Assembly (NCBI GenBank): GCA_943841885.1
Contig: CALSZZ010000001.1
Location: forward strand, 186,001-250,000
Length of the DNA stretch: 64,000 nucleotides
Source of the DNA: Candidatus Thalassarchaeaceae archaeon
GTDB lineage: Archaea > Thermoplasmatota > Poseidoniia > Poseidoniales > Thalassarchaeaceae
Reading direction: 5' to 3'
How positions within the stretch are numbered: the stretch's first letter is position 1; the number at the start of each line of letters is the position of its first letter. This document shows positions 20,513-29,534 of the stretch, piece by piece. Below the pieces are notes generated by a model. The model saw only the letters and a program-made list of their open reading frames with translations. It made no database searches and was not told the DNA's origin. The translations under genes were made by a program, and so were the position numbers.

Positions 20513-22374
20513 AAGTAAGATTTAGCAGCAGCACTGATTTTAAATAATCTTGAGCGTCCTTTCTTTCTTACAGAGAGTATACCGGCTTTGTTCAAACCAT
20601 TATATATTTGAGATAACCTAGGCCTTCCTACTTGAAGTAGAGCCTGTAATTCACTATCTGAAGGTGAAATGTCTCTTACCATTGCTTTGGATACAATAAT
20701 ATTTTCAGAATCAGATAATTGAGAGGCATAATCCAAACTAAATGGCATGTCTTCATCCCATTTAGGACTTAGAGAGTTTTTTGTTTTAATTTTCTGAGAA
20801 TCTCTTTGATAATTATCTTCATGATTAATTCCTTGGTCATCCGCGGCTGAATCAAAGAAAATTTGTTCAGAGAGATTTTCATATAAATTATTTTGTTCAG
20901 AGATATTTTCAGAAGTATTAATTATCTTTTTAGAGAGAGGATTTATAGGAAGAGATTTTTCATTTTCTTGATCTACTGTCCATACTTCTCCTTGTGTGTC
21001 AGCGACTAATTTATCGACAGGTAAATTATAATTTTCCTTTTTTATCGGTATATTATTAATTTTATTTTCTTCCAATTTAGGATATTTGCTTTGACTTAAT
21101 TTATCGTTAATTTCAAAAGCGCTTGCATCAATATATTCTTCATTAAATATTTTCCCTGGTAAATTATTATTTTCCGATAAATCTCTTGATCTAGCAATCA
21201 TTGCCCCAAAAGCCCCAAAATTAACATTATTTGATTTCGGTGGAGAATCATTAAATTCTTCTTCTTCTTCTTCTTCTTCTTCTCTCCATAGGTAACCTAA
21301 TCTATTCTCTGATTCAGTACTCTGAATTACTTCTTTACTAATAATTTCAACGGATTCATCTTCAGGTTGAGTTATTTCGGAGTCATCACCCCAATTAATT
21401 AGAGTAAAATCATTATTATCTACGTTTATTTCATCTAAAATATGAACTTGTTCGTCTTGTTCGTCGACAACTTCTTGATCAATTTCAACTTCTTGGACTT
21501 GCATTTTTTGATTATTAGTTTTTTTGCTTTCAACAATTGAAGATGAATCATGAACATCATCTGTATTATTTTGTTTTTCCATAGTTTTGATTGAATATTC
21601 ATTTTGCCAACCTTGTAACTTTTCTAGAGAACCAAATGCTCCGATACCTCTATGCTCATCTACTAAATTCTGTAAAATATTTACTAAAGCCCGAGGGTTT
21701 CCCGAAGTTTTATCATAAAGTGATTGTAATAATTTTGCACTCAATATCCATCTTTCTTTGGCTTTCTTCCTCACTCTTTTATCGACTAAGGTTTGTATAT
21801 TGTCCTTTTTTAAACCATCAAGATGTATTGGGGCATCAAAAATATTCAAAATTTCATCATCTAGTGAAGTAAATTGTTGAGGAGTCAGTGAAATTATAAC
21901 TAATGCCCTTAATCTTTGTAAGATAGGAATTATTCTTGGTAGAAATTTATCCATATGGACATTTGAAGGAAAATCAAGTGCAATTAAAGGTAATGAACCT
22001 GATTTTGATTCCAGTGAATTAACTAATGATTCTGAAATTCTATGTACCGTAGATGGTACTTCAAAACCTTCTAATGAAACGGATAATTCATGTAACACTT
22101 TCACTAGTTGATTTTCCTCAGGCCAATATTGACAGATTGTACTAATGGGAGATATTGTACTTATGGCATTAATACAAGATGTTTTTCCTGAGCCTTTCTC
22201 TCCGACTAGTAATAACATTCTTGTTGAACCAGATCTTACCAGCTCCGCCCACGTAGATAGTAAATCATCACGGCCAACTATTTCATTTACTCTTGAAGAT
22301 TCTATTGGACGGCTATCGAAAGGGTTTCCACGCAACATAGGAATTGAAAGTTCAGAATTACTTTCTAATACCAT
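20509..22374 (-). CDS. Cdc6-like AAA ATPase with C-terminal winged helix
   Basis: From the ATG at 22374 the protein has 621 residues. It holds an Orc1/Cdc6- or STAND-like ATPase domain: EIVGRDDLL near 30, Walker A GEKGSGKT near 53, a degenerate Walker B (PLIALDFPS), and the NPRALVNILQNL sensor 2-like helix near 240. A long Asn/Glu-rich linker follows (about 270-540), including a run of eight Glu. The C-terminus is a winged helix (LLQVGRPRLSQIYNGLNKAGILSV, then KKGRSRLFKIS). The frame extends to TTG 22428, but a TATA-like TATTATAT (about 22401-22408, minus strand) lies 27 bases before ATG 22374, as for a leaderless transcript. Possible roles are DNA-binding regulator or replication/partition ATPase. 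Confidence 0.75.
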   Translation of the reverse strand: MVLESNSELSIPMLRGNPFDSRPIESSRVNEIVGRDDLLSTWAELVRSGSTRMLLLVGEKGSGKTSCINAISTISPISTICQYWPEENQLVKVLHELSVSLEGFEVPSTVHRISESLVNSLESKSGSLPLIALDFPSNVHMDKFLPRIIPILQRLRALVIISLTPQQFTSLDDEILNIFDAPIHLDGLKKDNIQTLVDKRVRKKAKERWILSAKLLQSLYDKTSGNPRALVNILQNLVDEHRGIGAFGSLEKLQGWQNEYSIKTMEKQNNTDDVHDSSSIVESKKTNNQKMQVQEVEIDQEVVDEQDEQVHILDEINVDNNDFTLINWGDDSEITQPEDESVEIISKEVIQSTESENRLGYLWREEEEEEEEEFNDSPPKSNNVNFGAFGAMIARSRDLSENNNLPGKIFNEEYIDASAFEINDKLSQSKYPKLEENKINNIPIKKENYNLPVDKLVADTQGEVWTVDQENEKSLPINPLSKKIINTSENISEQNNLYENLSEQIFFDSAADDQGINHEDNYQRDSQKIKTKNSLSPKWDEDMPFSLDYASQLSDSENIIVSKAMVRDISPSDSELQALLQVGRPRLSQIYNGLNKAGILSVRKKGRSRLFKISAAAKSYF

Positions 22375-22400
22375 AATTGGCCAGTGCAAGCATGAGCATA

Positions 22401-22408
22401 TAATATTG
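22401..22408 (-). promoter_or_regulatory. TATA-like box of the AAA-ATPase gene
   Basis: TATTATAT on the minus strand, about 27 bases before the ATG at 22374; this spacing suits a leaderless archaeal mRNA and helped choose the start. Confidence 0.4.
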
Positions 22409-22515
22409 ACGCTTGCTAACGTTATCAAAGTGTCTAATTAACGGGTTTTTACTTGAATCCGAAAGGGATAAATTAGGATATCTCTTCTTAGTATCATGTT
22501 TTTATACAAATTAAA

Positions 22516-22570
22516 TTAACGGGTTATTAACGGGTTATTAACGTATTAATGAAGCGTTAATGAAGCGTTA
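22516..22570. repeat. five tandem 11-bp iteron-like units
   Basis: Two copies of TTAACGGGTTA (22516-22526, 22527-22537), one TTAACGTATTA (22538-22548), then two copies of ATGAAGCGTTA (22549-22559, 22560-22570), all in an 11-bp register close to one helical turn. A sixth, detached copy (TTAACGGGTTT) lies at 22438-22448 by the ATPase promoter. The surroundings are strongly AT-rich. Candidate binding array for a regulator or replication protein. Confidence 0.75.
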
Positions 22571-22658
22571 ATAACAATATTGAGTCGGAAAAGGTAAAAA
22601 TAATAATTTATAATTCGTAAATATTAGAAGTACGTACCATTAGGACTGCCTGATTGAT

Positions 22659-23960
22659 ATGCCAGTAGACAATAGTCGCCTAGAGGGTTTTTACAAACTA
22701 TCGGTAGCAGAAAGAAGAATGAAATTAGCAGAAATAGCCAATCTTAAACCGGAACATGTAGAAGCATGGTCTCAAAATGGAGAGCTCAGTGAAGATGCGG
22801 CAGACAGGATGATTGAGAATGTCATAGGCACTTATTCGCTTCCGATTGGCGTGGCGACGAATTTTATAATAGATGGTAATCATTACCTAATACCATTTGT
22901 ACTAGAAGAACCAAGTGTAGTTGCTGCTGCAAGTAATATGGCAAAAAGGTGCATCATGAGTGGAGGTTTTACGTCAGACAATGATGAACCTGTTATGATT
23001 GGTCAGATACAGATAGTAAACTGTGACAATCCAAATGAGGCGAAAGAAAATATTTTATCATCTAAGGAAATGTTGATTAAAAAATGTAATGAAGTAGATC
23101 CTATTCTAGTAAAATTTGGAGGAGGATGTAGAGATATTGAAGTTAGAATAATAGATACTGAGTCCGGTAAAATGGTAATTGTACACCTTTTAGTTGATTG
23201 TAGAGATGCCATGGGTGCTAATGCAGTAAATACTATGGCAGAAACAATTGCACCTTTACTTGAAACAATATCTAAAGGAACTTCAATATTGAGAATAATT
23301 AGTAATCTTGCAGTACACAGACTAGCAAGAATAAATGCCACTTTTACTCCAGAAGAAATGTCAGATAAAGGAGATGATAAAGTCAGAGGGCAAGAAATTA
23401 TCGAGGGCGTCATACAAGCATACCACTTTGCGAAGGCAGATCCATTTAGAGCAACGACGCATAACAAAGGAATAATGAATGCAATTTCATCTGTCGCTGT
23501 TGCATGTGGTCAAGATTGGAGAGCAATAGAATCTGGAGCACATAGTTATGCGTCATATAAAGGAGAAAGGTATGGATCACTTACACATTGGGAAAAAGAT
23601 TCTGAGGGTAATTTAGTTGGATCTATTGAACTACCAATGGCCGTGGGATTAGTAGGAGGAGCGGTTAGAGTTCATCCTGCTGCACAGGCTAATGTGGCAT
23701 TAATTGGCGTGGAAAGTGCTGATGAATTATCCAAAGTTATCGCAGCTTCAGGATTAGTACAAAATTTAGGTGCTTTAAGGGCACTGGCTACCGTAGGGAT
23801 ACAAGCAGGTCATATGAAATTACATGTCAGAAATATGGCTGTAACAGCTGGTGCTGAAGGTAAAGAGATTGATATTGTAGCATCTAATCTTAGAAAAAAG
23901 GGAATTAGAATAACACAAGCTGCTGTCAATGAGGAATTGAAAGAAATAAGAATTGAATAG
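22659..23960 (+). CDS. mvaA: hydroxymethylglutaryl-CoA reductase, class II
   Basis: It makes mevalonate, the precursor of archaeal isoprenoid lipids. The 433-residue protein follows the class II (Pseudomonas mevalonii) pattern through its full length: MIENVIGTYSLPIGVATNF near 51, LEEPSVVAAAS with catalytic Glu at 83, GGGCRDIEV, DAMGANAVNTMAE, THNKGIMN with catalytic Lys 270, GQDWRAIESGAH with Asp near 286, and GHMKLHVRN with His 389. Class I archaeal enzymes differ clearly. Class II enzymes occur in bacteria and in some Archaeoglobi, Thermoplasmata and relatives, probably by transfer. The 11-bp repeat array lies 88 bases upstream and may control it. Confidence 0.95.
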   Translation: MPVDNSRLEGFYKLSVAERRMKLAEIANLKPEHVEAWSQNGELSEDAADRMIENVIGTYSLPIGVATNFIIDGNHYLIPFVLEEPSVVAAASNMAKRCIMSGGFTSDNDEPVMIGQIQIVNCDNPNEAKENILSSKEMLIKKCNEVDPILVKFGGGCRDIEVRIIDTESGKMVIVHLLVDCRDAMGANAVNTMAETIAPLLETISKGTSILRIISNLAVHRLARINATFTPEEMSDKGDDKVRGQEIIEGVIQAYHFAKADPFRATTHNKGIMNAISSVAVACGQDWRAIESGAHSYASYKGERYGSLTHWEKDSEGNLVGSIELPMAVGLVGGAVRVHPAAQANVALIGVESADELSKVIAASGLVQNLGALRALATVGIQAGHMKLHVRNMAVTAGAEGKEIDIVASNLRKKGIRITQAAVNEELKEIRIE

Positions 23961-23976
23961 TATCTGCAATACATTA

Positions 23977-24597
23977 TTATTTAATTTCTGCAGAAGTAGA
24001 ATCATTTTGAGAGAATTCGGAAATAGTCATTTGTTCATCTGGGGCAAGTGAGGCAGCTAATTGTGCACTAGTTAGTCCCATGTTACTTGCCTCTTCCCTG
24101 AACCAGGTACGAACTTTACGAAATTCTACTTCTGGGCAACCAAAATACTCGGCGAATCTTCTTGTTGTAGTTAGTCTCCTGGTTAATCCATCTCTTCTTC
24201 TATCTATTAATCCTCTATTAGATAAATCCCTAACATGATCATAAGCACGTTGACCTAACATATCAACGAGTTGGGCTTGGCTCATGGGTTGGTGATAAGC
24301 AATCAAAGCGGCAGCAGGTAGCAATCTTTGAGGAATATCAGCCCTAAAGGATTCTGGCAAAAATGGAGAAAGCCCAGATTTTACCTCAAATATCCATCGT
24401 CCTGAAACTTCAGTCAATTGCAAAGCGCTATCTTTTCTTCTCTTCAATGTTGAACGTAAACTATTCATTGCGTCCTCTACTTCTGAGTGTGATTTATCAA
24501 CCAATTCAGATAATTCGGCAATAGACATAGATTTTCCCGCGCCAAAAACTATGGCTTCTAATATCATGTTTAGACTTGGTTCAGACAATTTTATCAT
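23977..24597 (-). CDS. scpB: segregation and condensation protein B
   Basis: Kleisin-associated winged-helix subunit of the SMC complex. The 206-residue protein has two winged-helix domains: ILEAIVFGAGKSMSIAELSELV near 12-33, and LLPAAALIAYHQPMSQAQLVDMLG near 92-115, followed by LSNRGLIDRR and the FAEYFGCPEV segment, all typical of ScpB. It overlaps scpA by 17 bases, so the complex is made from one operon in the order smc, scpA, scpB. Confidence 0.93.
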   Translation of the reverse strand: MIKLSEPSLNMILEAIVFGAGKSMSIAELSELVDKSHSEVEDAMNSLRSTLKRRKDSALQLTEVSGRWIFEVKSGLSPFLPESFRADIPQRLLPAAALIAYHQPMSQAQLVDMLGQRAYDHVRDLSNRGLIDRRRDGLTRRLTTTRRFAEYFGCPEVEFRKVRTWFREEASNMGLTSAQLAASLAPDEQMTISEFSQNDSTSAEIK

Positions 24598-25582
24598 CCT
24601 CCAAAATTGATTTAGGATGTAATTGATTAGTTAGGCTAGAAAAATCTTGAGCTTCTTCCCATAGATTTCTAAGTATTATTTTACCATCGCTTCCATCTTC
24701 TTGAAATATATCAACATAACCTCTATTTGTTAAAAATAAAGCAGACACTAATGCGGTTACTTGGGCTTCCGCTTTTGCTTCCTCTTCACTCATTCCTGAC
24801 TGCAACGATGTTTTATTAAGAGTGGAGACGATTTCTCTAAGTTCAACAGACTGAGAATCATGGCTTGTGTTATTTTTGAGGGCATCCCATGTTCTTTTTA
24901 AATCATTTTCTAAATTTTCTACATGTAAACTACCGCCAAATCTTGCTCTTGCGCGGTCATTAGACTCTCTTCGTTCTCTAGCAATTTTTTCCCTTAACCT
25001 TTGCTCTTCTGCTAACTTACCTGCAGACTGTAATCCCATTAATAATTCTACAAGAGTAACTGGTCTACTTTCGTCACGATGAATTCTTCCTTCAAACATG
25101 GAAGGTAATGTTTCATCGGCAGCGCCGGACAATATTCCTAGAGAAAAATTATAATCTTCATCATCAAATTCTGTTTCCCAACCCCCTTCAAAGTCCCAAA
25201 CTTCTTCATCATCGTATTGTAGTGCTCTTTCTTGTCTTTCGATAAGTGAAGATGCTTGATTCCTTAATATAGACCATGCCATACGGACTAATTTACCACA
25301 AGTCGGTAAATCTATATTTTCTGCATTTTCAATTCTTTCATTGAACATCTCCAAAAAACTACTTAGATCGACATCCCAAGGATCAAGATCAGATGAATTA
25401 AATAATTGGAATACTAAAGCTACTGAACGATCGAAGGGATCTATTAGGAACTGGTGCTCTGCTTCTTCGAGAGAGGCTAATTCAAGTAATCTATCCAAAT
25501 AACGACTTGTCTCTAAGTCGATATCGCTACCAAGTAATTTTGTGACAATATCTTCACGCATATTTGTCTCAAAAATAGACAA
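24581..25582 (-). CDS. scpA: segregation and condensation protein A (kleisin)
   Basis: Kleisin subunit that bridges the two SMC heads. The 333-residue protein has the N-terminal helices with DPFDRSVALVFQLF and the SDLDPWDVDLSSFLEMF segment near 62-79, and a C-terminal winged helix (about 260-315; VSALFLTNRGYVDIFQ). The middle is an acidic linker. It is longer than typical bacterial ScpA (about 250) through this linker. It lies 2 bases after smc and overlaps scpB. Confidence 0.92.
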   Translation of the reverse strand: MSIFETNMREDIVTKLLGSDIDLETSRYLDRLLELASLEEAEHQFLIDPFDRSVALVFQLFNSSDLDPWDVDLSSFLEMFNERIENAENIDLPTCGKLVRMAWSILRNQASSLIERQERALQYDDEEVWDFEGGWETEFDDEDYNFSLGILSGAADETLPSMFEGRIHRDESRPVTLVELLMGLQSAGKLAEEQRLREKIARERRESNDRARARFGGSLHVENLENDLKRTWDALKNNTSHDSQSVELREIVSTLNKTSLQSGMSEEEAKAEAQVTALVSALFLTNRGYVDIFQEDGSDGKIILRNLWEEAQDFSSLTNQLHPKSILEDDKIV

Positions 25583-25584
25583 AA

Positions 25585-28500
25585 TTAAACCTCCTTTGAT
25601 TTTACTGGCAATTGTTCAATTTTTTGTTCATTTAAGATTTGAATATTTTCCTTTGTTTCAATTTCTTCAGATAATTCATCAGTCCTTTCCCTTAAAGAAC
25701 TAAGACCATTATCAATTTTTTCTTCAGAGTTTTCTATTCCGGCCCTATCTACTAATCCTCCGAGGCTCTTTGGTGCACTCAATGGTTCGGGAGTTCGGGG
25801 CATATCTTCTGCATTGGGTAGATCGGGCATTGCTTTTTTATCTGCATCAGAAGCATCTTTGGCTTTTTGTTCAGCCTCTAATTCTTCACCTAATTGTAGA
25901 GCAGCGGATCTATCGAAGTCAGTTATTCTACGGCTACAGCCATCTCCTGCGTGTGTTATTCCTATGTGATGGTCTGCAAGAGTTAGGCTTACTTTCCTCA
26001 AAGTTACCATAATAAATTGTGCCCTTTTACTTCTCATCCTACAAAGTGTTGCAATCCTTTCAGAGTTAAATGGATCAAGATTTTGATCAACTTCATCAAA
26101 ATAATAAAATGGAGATGGTTCATAATCTTGTATTGCAAATATTAACGCGAGTGCAGCCATAGATTTTTCACCCCCGGATAATGCTGTTCTCCTAGTATTG
26201 CGACTTTTGCCTGGGGGGACGCAAGCCATTTCTAAACCTCCTTCAAATGGATTTTTCATATTTTCAAGTTTTAAGGAACCATGGCCCAATGGTTGTAATA
26301 TCTCATAAACTCTACTGAAATTTTTATTCACATGAGAAAATACTGAAAGGAGTCTTGTTTTTCTCTCATTTTCCAATTGCTCGGCAATTGAAATTAATTG
26401 AGTTTTTCTCTCTCTCAATAATTTCCCATCGGAAATCAAATCGGCTATTCTTTCAACTGCAATATCATATTGTTCTATTGCTAACATGTTTACATCCCCA
26501 AGATGACTGAGGCGGCGTTCAAGTCCCTGCACACTCTTTTCCGCCTCAGACACAGTTGGAAGTTGAATATCACCTGAAGGTAAACTAATTTGTGAATATT
26601 TTAATTCTTCAGCCATTTCATTGACGAGCAAGCCTTTCTGTTTAATTTGAGAATTTAATTCATCCACTCTGGAAGATAATGTCTGCCTGTCTTGTGATAA
26701 TTTTGCAATATGTGCACGCAAACTAGCACGTTCTTCGACTATAATATCTCTTCTATCATGGAGTATTTGTTGTTCTTCATCGAATTGAGAAGATTTAGCT
26801 TTTAGTTGAATTAATTCCTTATCAGCATTATTTATTGAGATATTTATATTTTTAATTTCTAATTCAGATGATTTTAATATATCTTCTTGTAGAGAAATTT
26901 GACGAGAAATGTCATTAACTCTAATTTTTAAAATCTCCAATGTATGTTTACCAGTATGTATCTCTGCATCTGATGCAAGTCTTGTCCTCTCCGCTTCGGT
27001 TCTAGTAATTTCAGCACTTCTCAATATTTCAGATAAATGATCTGGAGTATGATTTTGAAGATTTTCTGCGCACCTGATACGTTTTTGTTTGTGTTCTTCT
27101 AAAGAAATATTATTACGTTCACACTCTTTATAGAGTACTTTCCTGTTATTATCAAGATTTTGGAACTCAATTCTAGCTTCTTTAAGTTTCTTACTAACCT
27201 CTGTAACCAAACGTTGTGATCTTTCCATATCGGCCTTCCAATTACGGATTTTTACTGAATGATCGCTATCATCCAAACCATGAATCTTTGCCCTTAATAA
27301 TTGTTCATTACTCCTCAATTCCTTTAGAGCAGCCTCCACGGTGGAATAAATCAGACTTGCTTCATCTACTGCACGTTCAAACTTATCTAAATTATTAATA
27401 GAACTACCTCCTCCAAAAGAAAGCTGATCATTTCTAATTTTTGATCCACCAGTCATTGCACCTGAACTTTCTATCACGGATCCTTCTATAGTGACCATTC
27501 TGACTCCTCCCATATTTTTTCTTGCAATATCCATATTTTGGACAATTAAGGTATTTCTTCCAGCATATTTTATGGCTGTTTCAATTTCAATATCATAATT
27601 TAATAAATCATGAACAAAACCGATTATTCCAGGGTTTCTAGCTACTAACAAAGTCCTTCCTTGGGGTCTATTAATTATTAATTTGTTAAGAGGGAGGAAA
27701 GTAGCCCTACCTCCTCCATTTTTACTTAGCCAAGAAATACATTTTGAGGCAACATCATCATTTCTTACGACGATACTACGTAGACCCCCTCCCAGAGCGT
27801 GGGCTAATGCGCTTTCATGTGCAGAATCTTTAGGAGTTGCTAATTCTCCAAGAGTACCTAAAATTCCACTAATTTCGCCACTTTGCCTTAATTTTGATAG
27901 TGCAGCAATTGTTGATGCAGATCCTGGTCGCGAAGACTTAGCCTCTTGCCTTGCACGGGCTTTCTCCAATTCACGTTCAGCATTCCTTAGTTTAGTTTCC
28001 GATTTTTCTCTATCGCCACATAAAAGAGTATCTTGTTTCTGAATTTTTCTTAAATTTTCTGCAAGTGAAGCACGATCAACTAGAGGTTTTTTTTCTTGTA
28101 TATCTTCTCCCAATAATTGTTGATCATCCCTATCTAGTGTGGCAGATTCATATTCTGTTTCCAAATCTGCTAATTTATCAGATGCTATTTGGCATAACTG
28201 CTCGGCCCTGTCATAATTTAATTGGGATTCTGCATATTTTGACTGTGCTAGATTCTCAGATTCAGTAGCCTGGCCTAATTGTCTATTTAGGTCGCGGCCG
28301 TGTTTGTCACCTGATTGTATTGCTTTTCTAGCTTCTTTTTCATTTTTATCAGCACTTCTGAGAGATTCCATAGCATTGGAAACTGCTTTGTTGGCCTTTG
28401 TAAGATTAATTTCTGCATCTTGGTGTGCTTTTTCAGCTTTAGATAATTCTTTTCTTGATATATTAATCTCCTGATTTGCAAGAAGAATTTTATTTTCTTG

Positions 28501-29469
28501 ATCTCCAATTCTATCTCCTCCAGACTCAATTAAAATTTCAAATTCTTTTATCTTGTCCAAAATTTCTTTTGCATCGCCCCCCAGCATTTCATCAAGAGTA
28601 TTAGAAACTTTGACCATTTCTTCATCATAATCATTAACTTTCTTTGCTCCGATAGTAAGTTCGGAAGATAAAATATCTTTTTCATCTATGTATCTGGATC
28701 TTTCATCTCCAAGTAATCTTAATTCATCTACTTTATTTTTAAATCTAGATTGGTTAAGAATTATCTTCGCTTCATCTAATTCATCTTTCATATCCTTAAA
28801 TTTTAATGCCTGTTCTCTCTCTTTACCTAAATCTTTCAGTCTTTTCTTCTGATCGTCTTCAAAAATATCAATTGTCTCTATACTATTTTCTACCTTTTTT
28901 CTTTGATTATTGGCTTTTCTTATTTCTTCATCATAAGCCGTCACACCAGCCACTTCTTCTAATATCCCTCTTCTTTTATGAGGAGTCATAGTTGCAAGAT
29001 TAGTAACGTCTCCTTGGAGGACGATATTGTATCCGTCGCCCCTTAATCCTGCTTCTGCCAGTATTCTACGCATTTCGGTAGCAGTACATGGATTTTTATT
29101 AATTGAATATGAGGAGATAGGATCTCCCTTTCTATTTAGTCTGACTGAACGAGTAAATGATACTTCTTCGGTTTCTATTCGGAGACGTCTGCGGCCATCG
29201 GACTCAGGAGTATTTGAGAAAACTAATGTTGCACTCATATTTTTTGCTGGTTTTCTACTTCCCCCTCCATTGAAAATTAATTCTGTAACATTAGATGCTC
29301 GCAATGATCTAGTAGATTTGGGGCCTAAAACAAATTGTATTGCATCTCCACAATTACTCTTTCCTGACCCATTTGGGCCAGTAATCCCAGTAAAACCCTC
29401 CTCCAAAGGAATACTGACAATCCCTCCAAATGATTTGAAATTTTCTAATTCTATTCTAGTGAGATGCAT
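25585..29469 (-). CDS. smc: chromosome segregation protein SMC
   Basis: A 1294-residue condensin ATPase that folds and separates chromosomes. Walker A GPNGSGKS at 31-38, long N-terminal coiled coil, hinge domain at about 515-650 (ISGILGTLGELA, GGGLRSIVV, GRATFLPLNK, then a GGxMTGG-like SGAMTGGSK), C-terminal coiled coil, signature ALSGGEKSMAALAL and Walker B FYYFDEVDQNLD near 1130-1150. After the head domain there is an extra tail of about 110 residues, Pro/Glu-rich, absent from standard SMC proteins. The gene starts the smc-scpA-scpB operon and is divergent from nadB with a gap of about 60 bases. Confidence 0.96.
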   Translation of the reverse strand: MHLTRIELENFKSFGGIVSIPLEEGFTGITGPNGSGKSNCGDAIQFVLGPKSTRSLRASNVTELIFNGGGSRKPAKNMSATLVFSNTPESDGRRRLRIETEEVSFTRSVRLNRKGDPISSYSINKNPCTATEMRRILAEAGLRGDGYNIVLQGDVTNLATMTPHKRRGILEEVAGVTAYDEEIRKANNQRKKVENSIETIDIFEDDQKKRLKDLGKEREQALKFKDMKDELDEAKIILNQSRFKNKVDELRLLGDERSRYIDEKDILSSELTIGAKKVNDYDEEMVKVSNTLDEMLGGDAKEILDKIKEFEILIESGGDRIGDQENKILLANQEINISRKELSKAEKAHQDAEINLTKANKAVSNAMESLRSADKNEKEARKAIQSGDKHGRDLNRQLGQATESENLAQSKYAESQLNYDRAEQLCQIASDKLADLETEYESATLDRDDQQLLGEDIQEKKPLVDRASLAENLRKIQKQDTLLCGDREKSETKLRNAERELEKARARQEAKSSRPGSASTIAALSKLRQSGEISGILGTLGELATPKDSAHESALAHALGGGLRSIVVRNDDVASKCISWLSKNGGGRATFLPLNKLIINRPQGRTLLVARNPGIIGFVHDLLNYDIEIETAIKYAGRNTLIVQNMDIARKNMGGVRMVTIEGSVIESSGAMTGGSKIRNDQLSFGGGSSINNLDKFERAVDEASLIYSTVEAALKELRSNEQLLRAKIHGLDDSDHSVKIRNWKADMERSQRLVTEVSKKLKEARIEFQNLDNNRKVLYKECERNNISLEEHKQKRIRCAENLQNHTPDHLSEILRSAEITRTEAERTRLASDAEIHTGKHTLEILKIRVNDISRQISLQEDILKSSELEIKNINISINNADKELIQLKAKSSQFDEEQQILHDRRDIIVEERASLRAHIAKLSQDRQTLSSRVDELNSQIKQKGLLVNEMAEELKYSQISLPSGDIQLPTVSEAEKSVQGLERRLSHLGDVNMLAIEQYDIAVERIADLISDGKLLRERKTQLISIAEQLENERKTRLLSVFSHVNKNFSRVYEILQPLGHGSLKLENMKNPFEGGLEMACVPPGKSRNTRRTALSGGEKSMAALALIFAIQDYEPSPFYYFDEVDQNLDPFNSERIATLCRMRSKRAQFIMVTLRKVSLTLADHHIGITHAGDGCSRRITDFDRSAALQLGEELEAEQKAKDASDADKKAMPDLPNAEDMPRTPEPLSAPKSLGGLVDRAGIENSEEKIDNGLSSLRERTDELSEEIETKENIQILNEQKIEQLPVKSKEV

Positions 29470-29534
29470 CCCATCACCTTAATCATCTACGAAAAAACGC
29501 TGACGACATTTATCGCCTCGACACCTTGAGGATT

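Noticed and set aside
21255-21290. GAA/TTC microsatellite as a possible regulatory repeat
   Set aside because: It lies within the acidic linker of the ATPase and codes Glu in frame; only slippage potential can be claimed.
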